Shown here in pieces: positions 63,436 through 64,000 of a stretch of DNA of 64,000 nucleotides. The stretch is taken from assembly GCA_964597045.1 (NCBI GenBank), contig CAZQWE010000002.1:186001-250000 (forward strand). The letters are read 5' to 3'. Origin of the DNA: UBA9655 sp964597045 (lineage in GTDB: Bacteria; Pseudomonadota; Alphaproteobacteria; UBA9655). The position numbers were made by a program, and so were the translations under genes. Under the pieces are notes generated by a model. The model was not told where the DNA came from. It ran no database searches and worked only from the letters and a program-made list of their open reading frames with translations. The first letter of the stretch is position 1. Each line of letters begins with the position of its first letter.

Positions 63436-64000
63436 ATGAACGACCAAAAGAACATTATTATTGCCATATTGCTCTCTGTTATCATTATTTTTGGGTTCCA
63501 ATATTTCTTTGCACCTCCGCAACCCACTAAGCAGGAGGCAAAGCCTGTTGCCCAACAAGCTCAAATGGCAACAGATCAAAAGATTGTAACCCGAGACGAA
63601 GCTCTGAAATCATCACCACGTCGTCTACAGATTCAAAGCAGCACAGTAAAAGGATCCTTGAACCTTGAAGGGGCTGTACTCGATGATTTAACTCTCACTC
63701 AATATCGCGAAACCATTGATCCAAAAAGCCCTGAGATTGTTCTTCTCTCTCCTCAAAACACAGCGAATGCGTATTTTGCTCGTTTTGGGTGGACCTCTCA
63801 AAATCTTAATCTTCCAAATGAGAAAACCGTATGGGAAAGCAATGGCTTGAACCTGACACCTCAAACACCTGTCACTCTCAGCTGGGATAATGGGCAAGGT
63901 TTGGTTTTTCATCAAATTATCTCGATCGATGACCATTACATGTTTACTGTGACTCAAAAGGTTACCAATAAAGGGACAGCCGCTGTTTCCTTGAACCCTC
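63436..64000 (+). CDS. yidC: Membrane protein insertase YidC (5' part)
   Basis: The gene runs off the window; 188 codons are visible. The first membrane helix (about 5-24, NIIIAILLSVIIIFGFQYFF) and the following Pro/Gln linker and beta-rich periplasmic P1 domain match alphaproteobacterial YidC/Oxa1. It inserts inner-membrane proteins. The ATG is 2 bp after yidD and is preceded by AAGGATG. Confidence 0.93.
   Translation, partial: MNDQKNIIIAILLSVIIIFGFQYFFAPPQPTKQEAKPVAQQAQMATDQKIVTRDEALKSSPRRLQIQSSTVKGSLNLEGAVLDDLTLTQYRETIDPKSPEIVLLSPQNTANAYFARFGWTSQNLNLPNEKTVWESNGLNLTPQTPVTLSWDNGQGLVFHQIISIDDHYMFTVTQKVTNKGTAAVSLNP

Noticed and set aside
1..64000. CRISPR arrays, integrases, complete insertion sequences or rRNA genes
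   Set aside because: No regular spacer-repeat array, transposase or integrase reading frame, or rRNA sequence was seen.

Overview
The window looks like the chromosome of an alphaproteobacterium with a host-associated life, most likely an obligate or facultative endosymbiont of protists in or near the Holosporales (Paracaedibacter/Odyssella-like). The taxonomic placement is inferred. Signs of the class are a C4-pathway 5-aminolevulinate synthase, an ELM1/DUF1022 protein, a Tim44-domain protein, and an isc cluster with two tandem cysteine desulfurases as in Rickettsiales. Signs of a host-directed life are a type VI secretion operon, an autotransporter, secreted Sel1-like repeat proteins (one with an F-box-like segment), and many Sec-exported orphan proteins. 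The DNA is AT-leaning and densely coded, with many 1-8 bp gene overlaps.

Layout. 1-9.1 kb: the distal part of a T6SS operon (SPOR-domain protein, tssJ-like lipoprotein, tssK, tssL, tssM, tssA); sheath, baseplate, Hcp, VgrG and ClpV genes are not in the window. 9.2-14.7 kb: two large secreted paralogues whose last ~320 bp, encoding a HicA-like domain, are almost identical in DNA although the rest has diverged. 14.8-20.2 kb (minus): iscR, two cysteine desulfurases, iscU, iscA, hscB and an hscA that stops short inside a repeat; a full-length IscR box precedes iscR. 20.3-22.5 kb: dapB-nth-prmC. 22.7-25.8 kb: secreted F-box/Sel1-like protein. 25.8-27.5 kb (minus): ihfA and xseA. 27.7-31.7 kb: hemA (ALAS), ELM1-like gene and an unknown 617-aa protein. 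31.9-34.8 kb (minus): autotransporter.

34.9-37.6 kb: cupin (possibly leaderless), DUF1284 protein, bioY, Tim44-domain protein and a Rossmann oxidoreductase. 37.6-42.6 kb: rimP-nusA-infB-rbfA behind a terminator-like leader. 42.7-49.7 kb: M23 peptidase, CorA, Sel1-like protein, a small acidic secreted protein, a Phd/VapC toxin-antitoxin pair, twin eight-cysteine secreted peptides, tRNA-Glu and a slipin. 49.7-56.3 kb: DEAD-box helicase, cutA, L,D-transpeptidase, a 684-aa secreted protein with two tandem C-terminal repeats, an isochorismatase-family hydrolase, smpB and dapA. 56.3-64 kb: lytic transglycosylase, small secreted proteins including a DUF2282/BufA1-like peptide, glyA-nrdR, small unknown genes, yidD and the start of yidC.

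The core genes cover Fe-S assembly, heme and lysine/diaminopimelate synthesis, translation and membrane insertion. They are interleaved with accessory exported proteins that have no obvious family. Several of these accessory genes share a TTTGGT...ATTATG start-site leader. The strongest candidates for undescribed biology are the HicA-tailed twins beside the T6SS, the F-box/Sel1 protein, the eight-cysteine twins and the solitary bufferin-like peptide. Nothing over about 300 bases lacks a gene.
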